Shown: piece by piece, positions 10,329 to 17,083 of the stretch
Layout: every line of letters begins with the position of its first letter
Numbering within the stretch: position 1 is the stretch's first letter
Assembly: GCA_001766825.1 (NCBI GenBank)
Contig: LYOR01000004.1
Span: 62,001-126,000 of the forward strand
Source: Candidatus Syntropharchaeum butanivorans
GTDB lineage: Archaea > Halobacteriota > Syntropharchaeia > Syntropharchaeales > Syntropharchaeaceae
Length of the DNA: 64,000 nt
Direction: 5' to 3'
Notes under the pieces: generated by a model
The model's input: only the letters and a program-made list of their open reading frames with translations
Told to the model about the DNA's origin: nothing
Databases searched by the model: none
Position numbers and translations under genes: made by a program

Positions 10329-11117
10329 TCAACCCATCTTCACGTCAAGGATCTCGTATCCAATCCCCTCCTCCCCCAATCGCCTGAGGAGAGATGGTAG
10401 CTCATCCTCGACGCACACGATCAACGGGGATATGCCCCGGTGTGCAGCCTCCACAGCAGCCTCTTTCACCCCGTATGCAACCTGTGGCTCTACATTGATC
10501 CGTCCAAGCGCGACATAAGCCTCGATACCAATCGCACAGATGAGATCCACACCTTTAACTGCCTCTCTCAGAGCATCCGGCGAGACCTTCCTCGATCCTC
10601 CATCCTGCACCTGTGGCACAGGGCAGATCAGGACCTTCCCCACATCAAGTGGTATTATCCCACTGATGTTCGAGATACCAACGTCCTCCCCTTTTTTTGC
10701 GGGAATCACAACGTTTGCGTGGGCCATCCCTTCAACTTCTCCCTTTAAGGCGCAAAGGAGCCCGTTCTCCATGAAGAGATGTACTTTATCACCTTCTTCC
10801 AGATCCTCCTTTGCTATGGCTGCCCAGACAGAGATATTCGTCACGATCTTGTTGATGTGATCGAGGTACTCCTGCATTTCCTTTCCTACAGCAAGTATGA
10901 AGTTCACGCCCTCTCTCGTGACGACATACATCTTCTTACCATCTGTATGGATCAATCCCTCCTCTACCATCTCCTTCACGTACTCAGAGACGGCCTGAGG
11001 GGTGATATCCATCTTCCTCGCGATATCCTTCTGTCGGATCGTAGGCTGGTGGGCCGCCACCTCCACAAGTATCTGGAACTTGCTGCTCACTTTTTTACTT
11101 TTTAGCGCCTGTATCAT
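10329..11117 (-). CDS. Winged-helix transcriptional regulator upstream of mcrBG
   Basis: The 262-residue protein has an N-terminal MarR/ArsR-type winged helix (residues about 10-75) with the pattern QKDIARKMDITPQAVSEYVKEM, then a roughly 180-residue C-terminal domain that is conserved in methanogen-type archaea but has no function I can name. The ATG at 11117 has an AGGGG site 8 bases ahead. A TTG at 11135 would overlap the upstream gene by 17 bases. It forms an operon with the next HTH gene (11119-11628) and lies directly upstream of mcrB, so control of C1/alkane metabolism genes is a reasonable but untested guess. Confidence 0.75.
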   Translation of the reverse strand: MIQALKSKKVSSKFQILVEVAAHQPTIRQKDIARKMDITPQAVSEYVKEMVEEGLIHTDGKKMYVVTREGVNFILAVGKEMQEYLDHINKIVTNISVWAAIAKEDLEEGDKVHLFMENGLLCALKGEVEGMAHANVVIPAKKGEDVGISNISGIIPLDVGKVLICPVPQVQDGGSRKVSPDALREAVKGVDLICAIGIEAYVALGRINVEPQVAYGVKEAAVEAAHRGISPLIVCVEDELPSLLRRLGEEGIGYEILDVKMG

Positions 11118-11118
11118 C

Positions 11119-11628
11119 TCAATCCCCTGATACAACCTCTAACTTCTGTCCTTTTATTAAAAGTTTCGGTGATCGCTTTACGATTGCCTTCAAAATGATG
11201 GGAGAAATATCTTCCGAGATGGAAATATTGGTTATCGAGTCTTTTCCACTTTTTATGCACGAAATAAGCTCCTCCACAATCGAGTCAAACTCCTTCTCAT
11301 CCATGAAGGAGAGAGAGATGATATTACCGAGATCCTCCATCTCACACTGGAGATTGAGCCTTACCTTGGAGTAGGAAGTGGTGTACTCAACCTCTGGGGT
11401 TCCCCCTGCTTCAGGGGGCCTCCATTTGCTCTCCAATAAGCCGCTCTCGCGCAGGATATCGATACTGCCCTTGACCTCTTCATATTCGAGCATTTCCTTG
11501 AGTTCATCTTCTGTGTACCAGCCTGATGAGAGTAGATCGAAGACCTCCTTATGTCTTTTGGTTGCGAATATATGAAGGAGGGGGACAAGATCCGGAAGAT
11601 CGTTCACTATCCTGACGCGCTTTGCCAT
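11119..11628 (-). CDS. ArsR-like HTH protein
   Basis: The 169-residue protein opens with a DNA-binding-like region: ATKRHKEVFDLLSSGWYTEDELKEML followed by a wing-like segment. A C-terminal region rich in Ile/Ser and acidic residues follows, with no recognised motif. It resembles archaeal ArsR-family regulators. The start at 11628 faces priS across a 69-base divergent promoter region that contains an AT-rich inverted repeat, so autoregulation is plausible. It is cotranscribed with the second HTH gene, whose ATG lies 1 base after this stop. Confidence 0.65.
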   Translation of the reverse strand: MAKRVRIVNDLPDLVPLLHIFATKRHKEVFDLLSSGWYTEDELKEMLEYEEVKGSIDILRESGLLESKWRPPEAGGTPEVEYTTSYSKVRLNLQCEMEDLGNIISLSFMDEKEFDSIVEELISCIKSGKDSITNISISEDISPIILKAIVKRSPKLLIKGQKLEVVSGD

Positions 11629-11697
11629 TTAATATCATAACGCCTGATGATAATATAAACTTTAGGATATTATAAAGTGGGGAAGAGGTGACCGCTG
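11629..11697. promoter_or_regulatory. Divergent promoter with AT-rich inverted repeat
   Basis: This region lies between a minus-strand HTH gene and plus-strand priS. ATAATAT (11650-11656) and ATATTAT (11667-11673) form a perfect 7-bp inverted repeat with a 10-base spacer. The arms overlap the likely TATA elements of both genes (minus TTTATATTAT, plus ATATTATAAAG). A GAAGAGGTG site precedes priS. The geometry suits binding by a dimeric winged-helix regulator. Confidence 0.45.
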
Positions 11698-12894
11698 ATG
11701 GATGAGCGAACTCGTGCGTTTGTGAAATCAATCTTCAGGGCGTACTACCGGCGTGAGGATATTAAGATGCCTCTGAAGTTTGATAGAAGAGAATGGGGGT
11801 TCATGCCCTTTGAAGAGGGGAGGATGCATCGGCACAAGGCTTTCAGAACGAAGAGAGATGTGATCGAGTATCTTCGGGATGAGGTCCCAAGGCATGTCTA
11901 TTATTCATCAGCGGTGTACACCGATCCCTCAGCACCAAAGATGGCTGAGAAAGGATGGGAGGGTGCAGAGCTTATATTTGATCTTGATGCAGACCATCTC
12001 CAGATCAAGGCTGGAAGCTATGAAGAGATGCTTGATGCTGTTAAGAAGGAGACGATCAAGCTTCTAAGGTTTCTGGAGGATGATTTTGGCTTCTCCCAGG
12101 ATGATATCGAGATCGCCTTCTCCGGGGGGAGGGGATATCACGTCCATGTATACCATCCAAAGGTCTGGAAGCTTACAAGCCCGGAGCGCAGGGAGATCGT
12201 TGATTACATAACCGCAAGAGGGCTTGATCTTGATCGAATTTTTCGTCCTAAGTATAGTATCGTAGGAGATTCTGGGGAGGGTGGCACAAAAGACGCAAAA
12301 CTTACAAAGATCATTCACACTTCAAGCTGGGGTGAGCGGATACACCAGGGACTTGTTGAGTTTATGGAAGAGTTATCTGAGATGGAAGAAGATGAAGCGA
12401 TCGAATATCTCAGCGGCATAAAGGGTCTCGGAAAGAAACGTGCAAAAAAGCTTCTTGAGGTTGCAAAGGATAAAACGCAGGTAAACGCGATAAAAGATGG
12501 TAACATAATAGCTAAAAAGATTCCAACGCCTATATGGAGATATATAATTGAGGGACGAATGAGGGTTGAGCTTGGTGAGGTCGATGAGCCTGTGACAGCA
12601 GACATCAAGCGCCTCATACGCCTGCCTACATCGCTGCATGGGGGTTCAAGCCTGAAGGTTGTGCCATTGACAAGAGATGCTTTTAACGATTTTGATCCGC
12701 TCGTTGATGCGGTTGCGTTTGACAAGGGTGAGATTACCATAGATCTCACGCGTGAAGCATCAATATCACTTAATGATGAGAATTACTCGTTTGATCCAGG
12801 AATAAACGATGTACCACTGGCAGTTGGACTTTTTCTCATATGCAGGGGTATGGCTGAGTTCAAAGAAATACGTGGGAATAAGCTTATCTTTTGA
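11698..12894 (+). CDS. priS: DNA primase small (catalytic) subunit
   Basis: PriS makes primers for replication together with PriL, which is not in this window. The 398-residue product has the archaeo-eukaryotic primase triad in LIFDLDADHL (near residue 93) and the FSGGRGYHVHV motif near residue 141, with the third acidic region further on. An insert with KGLGKKRAKKLLEVAK resembles a helix-hairpin-helix, possibly aiding DNA contact. It begins an eight-gene plus-strand operon of replication, translation and RNA genes. A GINS gene follows, which fits replisome function. Confidence 0.94.
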   Translation: MDERTRAFVKSIFRAYYRREDIKMPLKFDRREWGFMPFEEGRMHRHKAFRTKRDVIEYLRDEVPRHVYYSSAVYTDPSAPKMAEKGWEGAELIFDLDADHLQIKAGSYEEMLDAVKKETIKLLRFLEDDFGFSQDDIEIAFSGGRGYHVHVYHPKVWKLTSPERREIVDYITARGLDLDRIFRPKYSIVGDSGEGGTKDAKLTKIIHTSSWGERIHQGLVEFMEELSEMEEDEAIEYLSGIKGLGKKRAKKLLEVAKDKTQVNAIKDGNIIAKKIPTPIWRYIIEGRMRVELGEVDEPVTADIKRLIRLPTSLHGGSSLKVVPLTRDAFNDFDPLVDAVAFDKGEITIDLTREASISLNDENYSFDPGINDVPLAVGLFLICRGMAEFKEIRGNKLIF

Positions 12895-12911
12895 GAGGGG
12901 GTTTTGTGAGT

Positions 12912-13538
12912 ATGGATCTCGGTAAGCTGTGGAGGTTTGTCGATGATGAAAGATCCTCATCCACCCTCCAGCGGCTACCAGCATCTGTTTATGATGAGAT
13001 CAGGAGGTATATCCACGAGCTTGAGGGGGAGATACGGGAACTTGAGGGTAAACGGCGCATGTATCTGGAAGATGAGCTTCGAACTGCGAGAATTAAGGTT
13101 GAGGAACTCTTTGAGAAGCGCATATTCAAGGTAGCAGGTCTTGCATCCTCTCGCCTGAAGCAGATGCCAGAAAACCTGCTCCCGCATGAAGAAGACCTCT
13201 ATAAGGACCTTGTTGAGCGCATTGAGGCTTTGAGGGGGAGGGTACTGGGTCCCATACTCAGAAAAGGGGAGGATGAGAAAAGCTTTATAAGAGGCGATGA
13301 TAGTATAATGGACAACTTCACGATTGTGCGCGTCTTGAAGGATATTCCGGTCTTTATGGGAGTGTACAACGGAAAAAGTCGTGAATACTCCCTTAAAAAA
13401 GAGGACATTGTGATCCTGCCGAGATCCCACGCAGAAGGCCTGTGTAAGAAGAAAGTGGCAATTGAGGTCGAGATCCCAGGGGGTGAAGATGATGAAGATG
13501 CCGAAAGAGATCAGGATGCACTGCCCGTACTGCAATAA
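12912..13538 (+). CDS. GINS complex subunit (Gins15/51 type)
   Basis: GINS links MCM and Cdc45-like proteins in the replicative helicase. The 208-residue product starts [13 protein letters not shown], has the helical A-domain with a conserved [13 protein letters not shown] stretch, and the small beta B-domain ([30 protein letters not shown]) at the C-terminus. That order is typical of the archaeal Gins51 type. A GTG at 12906 is a possible alternative start; a GAGGGGG site serves either. Its 3' end overlaps rpl44e by about 50 bases. Pairing with priS is common in archaea. Confidence 0.88.
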   Translation: MDLGKLWRFVDDERSSSTLQRLPASVYDEIRRYIHELEGEIRELEGKRRMYLEDELRTARIKVEELFEKRIFKVAGLASSRLKQMPENLLPHEEDLYKDLVERIEALRGRVLGPILRKGEDEKSFIRGDDSIMDNFTIVRVLKDIPVFMGVYNGKSREYSLKKEDIVILPRSHAEGLCKKKVAIEVEIPGGEDDEDAERDQDALPVLQ

Positions 13539-13773
13539 GCACACCCTTCACGAGGTAGTACGTGTAAAGAAGAGACGCCCCTCTTCATTGACACATATCG
13601 CGAGACAGAAGAAGCGACAGAGTGGCATAGGGAACTCTGGTAAGTTTTCAAAGGTTCCCGGTGGAGATAAACCGACGAAGAGGGTTGAGCTAAGGTATCA
13701 TTGTACAGAATGTTCAAAGGCACATACAAGGCCCTGCTTCAGGGCATCAAAGTTTGAGCTTGTGGAGTATTGA
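13489..13773 (+). CDS. rpl44e: Ribosomal protein L44e
   Basis: This is a large-subunit protein near the E site. The 94-residue product has the zinc-ribbon cysteines CPYC near the N-terminus and CTEC near the C-terminus, with a basic middle ([10 protein letters not shown]). The ATG at 13489 follows AGGGGG; another ATG lies one codon later. The gene begins inside the end of the GINS gene in another frame, implying translational coupling. L44e-S27e-aIF2alpha is a classic archaeal gene order. Confidence 0.95.
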   Translation: MMKMPKEIRMHCPYCNKHTLHEVVRVKKRRPSSLTHIARQKKRQSGIGNSGKFSKVPGGDKPTKRVELRYHCTECSKAHTRPCFRASKFELVEY

Positions 13774-13792
13774 TGGCTGAAGGAGTGGAAGG

Positions 13793-13987
13793 ATGAACAC
13801 GGATGATCTGTTGGTGAAACCAAGAAGCAGATTCCTCAGGGTTAAATGTAACGATTGCAACAACGAACAGATCGTATTTGGAAATGCATCCACGAGAGTT
13901 GAGTGTAGTGTTTGTGGGAGGCTGCTGGTCGAGCCGACCGGTGGAAAGGCAAACATTAAGACACAGATACTCGAGGTTCTTGAATAA
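13793..13987 (+). CDS. rps27e: Ribosomal protein S27e
   Basis: A small-subunit zinc-ribbon protein of 64 residues. The four zinc ligands are in CNDC and CSVC. The usual C-terminal [16 protein letters not shown] is present. The start is ATG 13793, after an AGTGGAAGG site. Its stop overlaps the aIF2-alpha start by one base, giving tight coupling in the L44e-S27e-aIF2alpha set. Confidence 0.95.
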   Translation: MNTDDLLVKPRSRFLRVKCNDCNNEQIVFGNASTRVECSVCGRLLVEPTGGKANIKTQILEVLE

Positions 13988-14772
13988 TGGTGGCTGATAA
14001 GGATAACTGGCCAAGAGAAGGAGATCTCGTCGTCGGGACGGTGAAGAAGGTACTCGACTTTGGTGCATTTGTTGAGCTTGATGAGTACCCCGGGAGGGAG
14101 GGGTTGATCCACCTCTCCGAGGTTGCTCCGGGGTGGATCAAGTACATAAGGGACCACGTCAGGGAGGGGCAGAAGGTGGTTTGCAAGGTGCTGAAGGTTG
14201 ATCCGGTGAAGAAACACATCGACCTATCCCTGAAGGATGTTAACCAGTACCAGCGGAAGACGAAGATCCAGGAGTGGAAGCTGAACCTCCGTGCAGAGAA
14301 GTGGATTGCATTTGTGAGAGATAACCTTAACCTGGGAGATGAAGAGGTCCAGAAGCTTAGAGAGGAGCTCATAAACAGGTATGGAGGATTGTACCAGGCT
14401 TTTGAGGAGATATCACTCCTATCAGATGTTAATGAGGTCAATCTCGATGAGCGCTGGAGAGCAGAAGTTTACAGGATCGCACGTGAGAATATTCGCCATC
14501 CAAAGGTTGAAATCGCCGGGTTTGTTGATTTAACCTGCTTCGAGGAGGATGGTGTAGATAAAATAAAGAAAGCCCTGAAGAGTGGGTTGAAGGCAAAGAA
14601 AGATGATACTGAGCTTGAGATAACTTACGTTGGTGCACCTCGTTTCAGGTTGCACCTTGTTGCAGACGACTACAAGCGTGCGGAGGCGGTATTGAAGGAC
14701 GCCGCAAACCGGATCATAAAGGAGATCAAGAAGCTTGGAGGAAAAGGAGAGTTCCATAGACATGAGAGTTGA
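13987..14772 (+). CDS. eif2a: Translation initiation factor aIF2 alpha subunit
   Basis: The alpha subunit of the heterotrimer that brings initiator tRNA to the ribosome. The 261-residue product has an N-terminal S1 domain (PREGDLVVGTVKKVLDFGAF through KKHIDLSLKDV), a central helical domain and a C-terminal alpha/beta domain involved in gamma-subunit contact. The length is standard. In many archaea nop10 follows directly; here only six bases separate it from the PAC2 gene, so nop10 is not at its usual place. Confidence 0.95.
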   Translation: MVADKDNWPREGDLVVGTVKKVLDFGAFVELDEYPGREGLIHLSEVAPGWIKYIRDHVREGQKVVCKVLKVDPVKKHIDLSLKDVNQYQRKTKIQEWKLNLRAEKWIAFVRDNLNLGDEEVQKLREELINRYGGLYQAFEEISLLSDVNEVNLDERWRAEVYRIARENIRHPKVEIAGFVDLTCFEEDGVDKIKKALKSGLKAKKDDTELEITYVGAPRFRLHLVADDYKRAEAVLKDAANRIIKEIKKLGGKGEFHRHES

Positions 14773-14778
14773 TACATT

Positions 14779-15552
14779 ATGAGGGATGTTGAGGTTGTTA
14801 CCGTCAAATCGATCGAACTTACAAGCCCCATCATGATAGAGGGTCTTCCAGGCGTTGGACATGTAGGGAAGCTTGTAGCAGAATATCTGATCGAGGAGCT
14901 TGCTGCAGAGAAGATTATAGAGATCTACTCTCCACACTTCCCACCTCAGGTAATCGTGAACCCTGATGGCACTGTTCGTATGGTTCGAAACGAGATATTT
15001 GCCTACAGCTCAGATGAGATTGAGCTGTTAATCCTCGTCGGGGATCATCAGAGCAATACGAATGAGGGGCACTACATCCTCAGCGAGGCGTTTCTCGATA
15101 TTGCCCTTAACTATAATGTGAAACGGATCTATACCCTGGGTGGATATGGAATAGGACAGCTCGTTGAGAAGCCCCGCGTGATCGGTGCTGCAAACAAGCC
15201 TGAGCTTGTGGATGAGATGAAGAAGTATGGTGTTGAGTTCAGTGAGAACGAACCTGGAGGAGGGATCATCGGTGCATCCGGGTTGATACTGGGTCTTGGT
15301 GGGATGAAAGGCATCGAAGCAGTATGCCTCATGGGCGTAACCTCGGGATACCTCGTTGATCCCAGGAGTGCCCAGGCTGTGCTCAGGATACTCACAGAGA
15401 TACTCGGGATCAAGGTTGACATGGAGGCACTCGAGGAGCGGGCTAAGGAGATGGAGACGATTGTAGCAAGACTGAAGGAGATGGAACAGATGCAGGGGGA
15501 GATTGAACCTGGAGAGATCTCAACGGAGGAACATCTCGACTATATCAGGTAG
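14779..15552 (+). CDS. PAC2-family proteasome assembly chaperone
   Basis: The 257-residue product belongs to the archaeal PAC2/PbaB-like family, which is linked to 20S proteasome assembly. Family features are the N-terminal IEGLPGVGHVGKLVAEYL, the central YTLGGYGIG and EPGGGIIGASGLILGLG, plus a charged helical C-terminus (residues about 215-257). It lies in the aIF2-alpha operon, as it does in many archaea, and is followed after 2 bases by dph5. Confidence 0.88.
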   Translation: MRDVEVVTVKSIELTSPIMIEGLPGVGHVGKLVAEYLIEELAAEKIIEIYSPHFPPQVIVNPDGTVRMVRNEIFAYSSDEIELLILVGDHQSNTNEGHYILSEAFLDIALNYNVKRIYTLGGYGIGQLVEKPRVIGAANKPELVDEMKKYGVEFSENEPGGGIIGASGLILGLGGMKGIEAVCLMGVTSGYLVDPRSAQAVLRILTEILGIKVDMEALEERAKEMETIVARLKEMEQMQGEIEPGEISTEEHLDYIR

Positions 15553-15554
15553 CC

Positions 15555-16331
15555 ATGCTCACATTCGTGGGTCTTGGGCTTTACGATGAGAGGGATATCA
15601 CCCGGAGGGGATTGGAGGCTATAAGATCCGCAGAGTTTGTATATCTTGAGGAGTACACGTCACGTCTTGGAGGATGTAATCGAGAGAAGCTTGAAGGGGT
15701 ATTTGGAAGAAAGGTTCTACCTGCAACCCGGACGGATATCGAGAATGATCCGGAGGAGATACTGAGACGCGCGGCTTCTTCTGATGTTGTTCTTCTGACT
15801 GGGGGTGACCCGATGTCAGCGACAACACACATCGATCTAAGGCTCAGGGCACACGATCGCGGGATAAAAACGCGAATCATCCATGCACCATCTATCTTCA
15901 CAGCTGTTGCAGGCATTACAGGCTTATCAAGCTATAAATTTGGGAAATCAGCAACTATCTCGTACCCTTGGGGAGAAAGAGGTGTGATCTCTGAGGTACC
16001 TTATGATACGATAAAGATCAACCGGGCCCACGGTCTTCACACACTTCTTCTCCTTGATATATCAAACGGGAGGTGTATGAGGATCCATGAGGCGCTTAAG
16101 ATCCTGAGCATGCTTGAAGAGAAGAGGGATGAGGGGGTTGTTGATAATCTCCTCTTTGTCGGGGTTGCAAGGGCAGGCTCAGAGGATATGACCGTCAAAG
16201 CAGGAGATCTCGAGACGCTGATGCACTTTGATTTTGGCCCCCCTCTTCATGTGCTTGTTGCGGTTGGTGAGCTTCATTTCATCGAGCATGAGGCACTTGT
16301 CAAGTTTGCAGGACTTAAGGGGGATTTGTGA
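15555..16331 (+). CDS. dph5: Diphthine synthase
   Basis: An SAM-dependent methyltransferase that builds diphthamide on elongation factor 2. The 258-residue product has the SUMT-like fold signatures LTFVGLGLYDERDIT at the N-terminus, TGGDPMSATTH near residue 78 and FGPPLHVLVAVGELHFIE near the C-terminus. Its last bases overlap the archease start (GTGATG arrangement), so the two are coupled. Length and spacing are normal. Confidence 0.95.
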   Translation: MLTFVGLGLYDERDITRRGLEAIRSAEFVYLEEYTSRLGGCNREKLEGVFGRKVLPATRTDIENDPEEILRRAASSDVVLLTGGDPMSATTHIDLRLRAHDRGIKTRIIHAPSIFTAVAGITGLSSYKFGKSATISYPWGERGVISEVPYDTIKINRAHGLHTLLLLDISNGRCMRIHEALKILSMLEEKRDEGVVDNLLFVGVARAGSEDMTVKAGDLETLMHFDFGPPLHVLVAVGELHFIEHEALVKFAGLKGDL

Positions 16332-16762
16332 TGGAAAAAGATCGTGGTTTTGAGTTTTTGGAGCATATCTCCGATGCAAAGTTCAGAGCATACGGTAAAA
16401 CACTTGAAGAGTGTTTCAATAATGCAGGACGCGCTCTTTTTGCCTTGATGGTCAATATAGATGAGATAAAGCCTGATTTAGAGATACAGACGCATATAGA
16501 GGCTGAAAATCTTGAATGGCTCCTCTTTGACTGGTTGAATGAACTCCTGTACCTCTTTGAGAGTGAGGGGCTCATATTTTCCTCCTTTGACGTCTCGATC
16601 GAAGAGAAAGAAGATTTATACATCCTTGATGCAACCTGTTATGGTACGAAGATAGATCCCACCACCGAGATAGACCTCTATGTCAAGGCGATAACACTGC
16701 ATGATCTCGTGGTGAGGCGTGGTCCGGACGAGGTCTCAGTCGAGGTGGTGGTCGATGTATGA
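16331..16762 (+). CDS. Archease (RtcB activator)
   Basis: Archease promotes guanylylation and turnover of the RNA ligase RtcB in tRNA splicing and RNA repair. The 143-residue product begins with the FEFLEHISDAKFRAYGKTLEE motif (a conserved His/Asp metal site) and ends with TEIDLYVKAITLHDLVVR, both typical. The ATG at 16331 overlaps the dph5 stop. rtcB itself is in this window but far away at 55.2 kb. It is the last gene of the priS operon, 5 bases before tRNA-Ala. Confidence 0.94.
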   Translation: MEKDRGFEFLEHISDAKFRAYGKTLEECFNNAGRALFALMVNIDEIKPDLEIQTHIEAENLEWLLFDWLNELLYLFESEGLIFSSFDVSIEEKEDLYILDATCYGTKIDPTTEIDLYVKAITLHDLVVRRGPDEVSVEVVVDV

Positions 16763-16767
16763 AAAGT

Positions 16768-16839
16768 GGGCTCGTAGCTCAGTGGTAGAGTACTGCCTTC
16801 GCGAGGCAGATGCCGCGGGTTCGAATCCCGCCGAGTCCA
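16768..16839 (+). tRNA. tRNA-Ala (CGC)
   Basis: A full cloverleaf: acceptor GGGCTCG pairs with CGAGTCC, with a G3:U70 wobble, the alanine identity element. The D arm is GCTC/GAGT. The anticodon stem CTGCC/GGCAG encloses loop TTCGCGA, anticodon CGC. The T arm is GCGGG-TTCGAAT-CCCGC, followed by discriminator A73. There is no intron and no encoded CCA. It reads codon GCG. The accessory segment with the STAND-type gene begins right after it, and tRNA 3' ends are common integration sites. Confidence 0.96.
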
Positions 16840-16861
16840 TCTTTCTTTCTACAGTTACACG

Positions 16862-17011
16862 GTGGGTGAGTTCGTCATAGGACTTCTTGATTTCAAAGAA
16901 GGAAAAACCTTAGATGAGCTTAAAGAGGTCATCTCGAGCAGTTTCCATGAGCTAACTCAGAGAATGAGCTTCGCAGAGAGGTGGATTAAGAGGTTCTTAA
17001 GTTTGGGGTAA
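16862..17011 (+). pseudogene. Short open frame, probable gene remnant after tRNA-Ala
   Basis: GTG 16862 to TAA 17011 would encode 49 residues (VGEFVIGLLDFKEGKT through RWIKRFLSLG), helical and charged. There is no good ribosome-binding site and I recognise no family. It may be the end of a gene broken when the accessory segment arrived, or an undescribed micro-protein. The remaining bases to 17083 are AT-rich with nothing else visible. Confidence 0.3.
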
Positions 17012-17083
17012 ATGGGTTATCTTGGATACTATAGTTAGATTATTTGGTAATTTGGTGGGAATTAGGGTGTGTAAAACTATCGG

